From the NCBI GenBank assembly GCA_905221605.1, contig CAJNDS010002787.1, positions 126,001 to 190,000 of the forward strand: a stretch of DNA of 64,000 nt, given 5' to 3'. Position numbers and translations under genes: made by a program. Below are positions 59,999 through 64,000 of this stretch, piece by piece (within the stretch, counting starts at the first letter, position 1; each line of letters starts with the position of its first letter). This stretch comes from Symbiodinium natans (lineage: Eukaryota; Sar; Dinophyceae; Suessiales; Symbiodiniaceae). The notes below the pieces were generated by a model. It did no database searches and was not told the origin of the DNA. It was given only the letters and a program-made list of their open reading frames with translations.

Positions 59999-60440
59999 GT
60001 TCAGGGTTCAGGGTTCAGGGTTCAGGGTTCAGGGTTCAGGGTTCAGGGTTCAGGGTTCAGGGTTCAGGGTTCAGGGTTCAGGGTGCAGGGTTCAGGGTTC
60101 AGGGTTCAGGGTTCAGGGTTCAGGGTTTAGGGTTTAGGGTTTAGGGTTTAGGGTTTAGGGTTTAGGGTTTAGGGTTTAGGGTTTAGGGTTTAGGGTTTAG
60201 GGTTTAAGGGTTTAGGGTTTTAGGGGTTTAGGGTTTAGGGTTTAGGGTTTAGGGTTTCAGGGTTTCAGGGTTTCAGGGTTTTAGGGTTGTAGGGTTGTAG
60301 GGTTGTAGGGTTGTAGGGTTGTAGGGTTGTAGGGTTGTAGCGTTGTAGGGTTTTAGGGTTTTAGGGTTTTGGGGTTTTAGGGTTTTAGGGTCTTAGGGTT
60401 TTAGGGCTTTAGGGTTTAGGGTTTAAGGTTTGGGGTTCAG
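59998..60440. repeat. Stepwise variant array: TTCAGGG, TTTAGGG, TTGTAGGG, TTTTAGGG
   Basis: About 17 TTCAGGG units (60000-60122), about 20 TTTAGGG (60123-60255), three TTTCAGGG, about eight TTGTAGGG (60285-60342), then TTTTAGGG units. The blocks are internally uniform. Confidence 0.95.
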
Positions 60441-61024
60441 GGCTTAATTAGGGCTTAGGGTTTGGGGTGTATTTAGGGCTTAGGGTTTCAGGGTTTGTAG
60501 GATTTAGGGTTTGGGGCTCAGGGTTTTTAGGGTTTAGGGTCACTATCCCCTTATAGTCCTTACATACATTAACATACATGCAGTCCAACCCAGAGTACCC
60601 ATCCTGATTGAAGGAGCTGCCAGACTTCATACGGACTTCAGGGGTCAAGCATGCTGGAGCAGGGTTTAGGGTTTCGAGGGTTTCGAGGGTTTCGAGGGTT
60701 TCTAGGGTTTTGGTTTTGGGTTTCCACCCTAGGTTCGGGCTTTAGAGTCTGCAAAACACTTAAACCCTCAACCCAAAACCGTTTTTTTGGACCGCATGGG
60801 GGGTTTCCGAAATTCGGGGTACCTTATTGGGGTCCTTATTTTTTTGGGAATCCGACTTTTTGGGGTCGATATCAGGGGGCCCCTTATTTTCGTAAACCTT
60901 CACAGAATTCCTATGCCATCCCAGAGGTTCAGTTTTAGGCGTTTGGTTGCAGCATTGATGTGTAGGGCTTGGGGTTTGGTGTTGTAGGGTTTAACTCGGA
61001 CTTCATCAAACCTAAGCTCTAAAC

Positions 61025-61260
61025 CTAAACCCTAAACCCTACACCCTACACCCTACGCCTTACGCCCTACGCCCTACGCCCCACGCCCCACGCCCTAAGC
61101 CCTACGCCCTACGCCCTAACCCCTAGCCTAAACCCTAAACCCTGCCCCTAAACCCTAAACCCTAAACCCTAAACCCTAAACCCTAAACCCTAAACCCTAA
61201 ACCCTAAACCCTACACCCTACACCCTACACCCTAAACCCTAAACCCTAAACCCTAAACCA
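61025..61260. repeat. CCCTAAA array with CCCTACG and CCCTACA blocks
   Basis: A block of CCCTACG/CCCCACG units (61050-61115), then CCCTAAA, three CCCTACA, and CCCTAAA again. Confidence 0.9.
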
Positions 61261-61539
61261 CTGAACAAACCCTAAACTGCCCCCCCCTCCCCCCCCAATC
61301 CCGGTCTCACGAGGTCCCGGCGCAGCACTGGCGGCTGCAGATCCTCCCCCGGCCTCGGAGAGGCCCCAAAGAGGACTTTAGAGATCAGGGTGTAGGGAGG
61401 GCAGTCCGAAATCGTAAGCCCTAAGCCCTGAACCCTGAACCCTGAGGCCCTGTGCTTTTAAACCCCGCAACCCCGAAACTCTTGGGGCTTGGGTCAACCC
61501 CCCCCCCCCCCAAAAAAAAAAAAAAAAAAAACAAACCCT

Positions 61540-61704
61540 AACCCTAACCCTAACCCTAAACCTAAACCCTAAACCCTAAACCCTAAACCCTAAACCCTAA
61601 ACCCTAAACCCTAAACCCTAAACCCTAAACCCTAAACCCTAAACCCTAAACTAAACCTAAACCCTAAACCCTAAACCCTAAACCCTAAACCCTAAACCCT
61701 CAAC
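61540..61704. repeat. (CCCTAAA)n array after poly-C/poly-A
   Basis: A C run and an A run (61498-61532) are followed by three CCCTAA 6-mers and about 20 CCCTAAA units, ending 19 bp before the kinesin exon. Confidence 0.95.
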
Positions 61705-61722
61705 AACACCCTCCTTCGCGAG

Positions 61723-63765
61723 GCGAACCTGGAGTCCCGGATGTTCTATTTCGATGACCTCTTCGACTCCACCGCTACGGATGATGATATCTTTTCAGCC
61801 GTGCAGGACACCTCTTGCGTTTGGTTTAGGGTTTAGGGTTTAGGGTTTAGGGTTTAGGGTCTAGGGTCTAGAGTTTAGGGTTTAGGGTTTAGGGTTCAAA
61901 ACTCAATGCCCTAAACCTAAACCAGAAACCCTGAACCCTATGTTTGTAGGCAGTAGGGTCTGCCGGGCTCAGGCATCAGGGTACGTAGAGTTAGGGCTGC
62001 GGGGTAGGCTAGATCCAACGAACCGGATTTGCACCCATGAGCCCCTAGTGAATGTTTGGTTTAGGGTTTAGGGTTTAGGGTTTAGGGTTTAGGGTTTAGG
62101 GTTTAGGGTTTAGGGTTTAGGGTTTAGGGTTTAGGGTTTAGGGTTTAGGGTTTAGGGTTTAGGGTTTAGGGTTTAGGGTTAGGCTTTAGGGTTTAGGGTT
62201 TAGGGGTTTGGTGTTTCGTCCTCGCAGCGCACAGGACGAGTTGGATGCAGCTGTCGGCGGGGAATCTGTTCCGAGGCAATAACAGCTAGATAGGCTCTTG
62301 GGAGATTGTATATTTCACTTTTTTTGGGCCTCAAAGAGGGCTCAGATCTAGAATCGAGGACAACGTGTTTAGAGGGCTTGTAAGGAGCAACCTAGCAAAG
62401 CTTTGACGACCTTCCTTGCCGGCTTAGGGTTTTGGGGTTTATTTGCGAGCTCCCCAAACCCCACGACTCTATCTCCGGCCACGTACCATGAATCCCTCAG
62501 CTCGGTGCTGAGTGTGTAGCATGCAGCCTTCTACCATTTGGGATTGGGATGCCTTTCCAAAGCTCTTACAAAGCCTCTCAAGCCCTCATGGACCTCCTAA
62601 GCCCGAAGCCCTAAAACCTACATTCTAGTTGACCCCCTAGCCGCTAGCCCTTATAGATTGATGGACCCCCTTTATACTAGCAGTCCTCACTCGGCATTAT
62701 AGTAGGGGGTACTATAATCCTTATTAGGACTGTTAGTATCAGGGGAACATCCCAACTCTCATAGCTTCCTGGCCTCATGGATATATATATATATATAACC
62801 TCCTACACCCCAAACCTAAAACCCTAAACCCCAAACCCTAAACCCTAAGCCCTAAACCCAAGCATAGCCCAAAACCCTAAAACCCCTATCCCTTGTAGTG
62901 GCCTTGTGGATCGCCCTTTGGCGACCCGAGGTTTGCATCGTCGCCTATGGCGCCACCGGCAGCGGCAAGACCCACACGGTCACGATGCCCGGCGGCACGG
63001 GGGCAGGTAACTGCGATTCAGGAGCAATCCCTAAACCCGAACCCCGAAACCCGAAACCCGAAACCCTAGACCCGAAACCCGAAACCCTAAACCCGAAACC
63101 CGAAACCCGAAACCCGAAACCCTAAACCCGAAACCCGAGACTCGAAGCCTTGAGCTCCTCAATTCTAGGGCCCCCTTCGCTTCAAAATCTAAGTCGTAGA
63201 CCCTCACATAAAGCCCTTTCAAAAACGTGTAGGTACCCAAAAACCTCACAAGCGTTCTTCTCTCCTTCAATAAGCCCTAAGCCCTCTATCTTAAACCCTC
63301 AAAAGCTTAAACCTGTGCAAGCCGTTCAAGACCCGTAACAGCCCCTCACAAGCCCTCCTAAGCGAATCCTTGCAATCCCTGATGAGCCGTCATAAGCCCT
63401 TTCAAACCCTATGCCACCCTATGAACCCCAAACCCTAATTCCTAAACCCCTAAACAATTGAGCTTACGAACCCTTCAAGCAAAAAACCTTTCACTCCTCC
63501 CCATAACGTAGCACCCTTATTCTCTCTCAGGGCTCCTGCGAACCCCTACTCGGAGGTTTATGGCACTTATACCTGTACTTATAACCCGGGCACTTAAGGG
63601 GCTTATAAGTGGTTTATAAAGTACAGTTATAACCCTAAACCCTAAACCCTAAGCTTAATAAGTACCATGAACCTCTAAGTAAGCCCCGTCGCCTGGACAG
63701 CGACGAGCTCAGGAACCTCGCGCAGCGCGCGGCGCGGGAGCTGGAACGCCAGGCGGATTTCAGGG
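61723..63765 (+). CDS. Second kinesin motor gene (partial, runs off window)
   Basis: Microtubule motor; N-terminal half of a motor domain. Exons: 61723-61806 (FYFDDLFDS, the strand-2 region, then IFSAVQ), 62235-62267 (DELDAAVGGES), 62931-63002 (VCIVAYGATGSGKTHTV, the ATP-binding P-loop) and probably about 63684-63752 or -63765 (NLAQRAARELERQADF, fits the helix after the P-loop). The first three peptides align with the kinesin pattern FxFDxVF, LVxxALxGYN, VCIxAYGQTGSGKT with exact spacing. All junctions are phase 0; donors are GA, GT and GC, acceptors AG|G for exons 1-3. Introns of 428, 663 and about 680 bp hold TTTAGGG, CCCTAAA or CCCGAAA arrays and MITEs. Ala replaces Gln in the AYGQTG motif. 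Coiled-coil-like blocks upstream would suit a C-terminal motor (kinesin-14), but this is not established. Confidence 0.85.
62060..62207. repeat. (TTTAGGG)n array in a kinesin intron
   Basis: About 20 perfect units, ending 28 bp before the DELDAAVGGES exon. Confidence 0.95.
62665..62755. mobile_element. MITE family 1 copy, left end degraded
   Basis: CCCTTTATACTAGCAGTCCT and AGTATCAGGGGAACATCCCAA bracket GGCATTATAGTAGGGGGTAC. It lies in the intron before the P-loop exon. Confidence 0.65.
63034..63130. repeat. CCCGAAA variant array in a kinesin intron
   Basis: About 11 CCCGAAA and 3 CCCTAAA units. The 75-codon ORF reading NPKPET repeats is an artefact of it. Confidence 0.9.
63548..63680. mobile_element. 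MITE family 2 copy with CCCTAAA repeats inserted
   Basis: Ends ACTCGGAGGTTTATGGCACT and ACCATGAACCTCTAAGT. After AAGTACAGTTATA it carries three CCCTAAA units before resuming with TTAATAAGTACC. The insertion point differs from that in the 41022 copy. It lies directly before the last kinesin exon candidate. Confidence 0.8.
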
Positions 63766-63770
63766 GTTTC

Positions 63771-63838
63771 AGGGTTTTAGGGTTTAGGGTTTGGGGCTTG
63801 GGGTTTCGGGTTCAGGATTTCAGGGTTTAGGGTACCAT
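63771..63838. repeat. Short TTTAGGG-like tract
   Basis: A few degenerate units follow the last exon candidate. The remaining 160 bases of the window hold no recognised feature. Confidence 0.7.
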
Positions 63839-64000
63839 GTCCCCAGGATTCTGCAGGGCTCGTGCCAATACGTGTTTTGGGGTAGATCCTAAACCCCGAA
63901 CCACAAAATACCCAACCCCTCTTTGAATCAAAACAAGCCCAAATCCTAAACCCCCCCCTATACGACAAAACCTAAGCCCTCAACCCCCAAGTCCGAAGCT

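Noticed and set aside
63031-63270. - strand ORF with VSGFGFR repeats and + strand ORF with NPKPET repeats
   Set aside because: Both arise from the CCCGAAA array; only the first 35 codons of the + ORF (the kinesin P-loop exon) are real.

Overview
The window looks like the left end of a linear dinoflagellate chromosome, most like a Symbiodiniaceae or other Suessiales genome. Three things support this. The first 113 bases are a C-strand TTTAGGG telomere. Recognisable genes are cut into micro-exons of 31-84 bp whose introns begin with GT, GC or GA and mostly end AG|G, a splice pattern known from Symbiodiniaceae. The recognisable families (kinesins, a sulfotransferase, a BTB protein) are eukaryotic. 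All recognised coding sequence is on the + strand.

The dominant feature is telomere-like sequence: dozens of interstitial (TTTAGGG)n or (CCCTAAA)n arrays, about 20-450 bp each, in both orientations, from end to end. They lie between exons and inside introns. In at least two introns the splice donor sits in or at the edge of an array, because GGGTTTAGG supplies the GT. Arrays also interrupt copies of short inverted-repeat (MITE-like) elements, so part of the array sequence arrived after those elements.

Layout. 0-14.6 kb: telomere, arrays and many short exon-like blocks, none assigned to a family. 14.7-21.5 kb: a kinesin motor gene resolved into eleven micro-exons with ten phase-consistent junctions. 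21.5-26.7 kb: arrays, one 63-codon ORF, MITE-like elements. 26.8-27.4 kb: two sulfotransferase exons joined by a GC-AG intron. 27.8-37.6 kb: exon-like blocks including a possible second kinesin P-loop exon at 29.15 kb, and a 1-kb minisatellite. 37.7-38.5 kb: a BTB/POZ exon of about 800 bp, the longest clean coding block. 39-57 kb: arrays, MITEs, many exon-like blocks and a frameshifted coding remnant near 51 kb. 57.6-59.76 kb: an AT-rich, hairpin-studded island without telomeric repeats, perhaps of organellar or foreign origin. 61.7-64 kb: another kinesin motor gene, running off the window.

Limits: outside the kinesins, sulfotransferase and BTB gene, exon calls rest on open frames plus plausible splice sites. 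In GC-rich blocks of about 100 bp several frames are often open at once, and one fully phase-consistent model was contradicted by the kinesin exons. Those calls therefore carry low confidence. No rRNA, tRNA or CRISPR was recognised.
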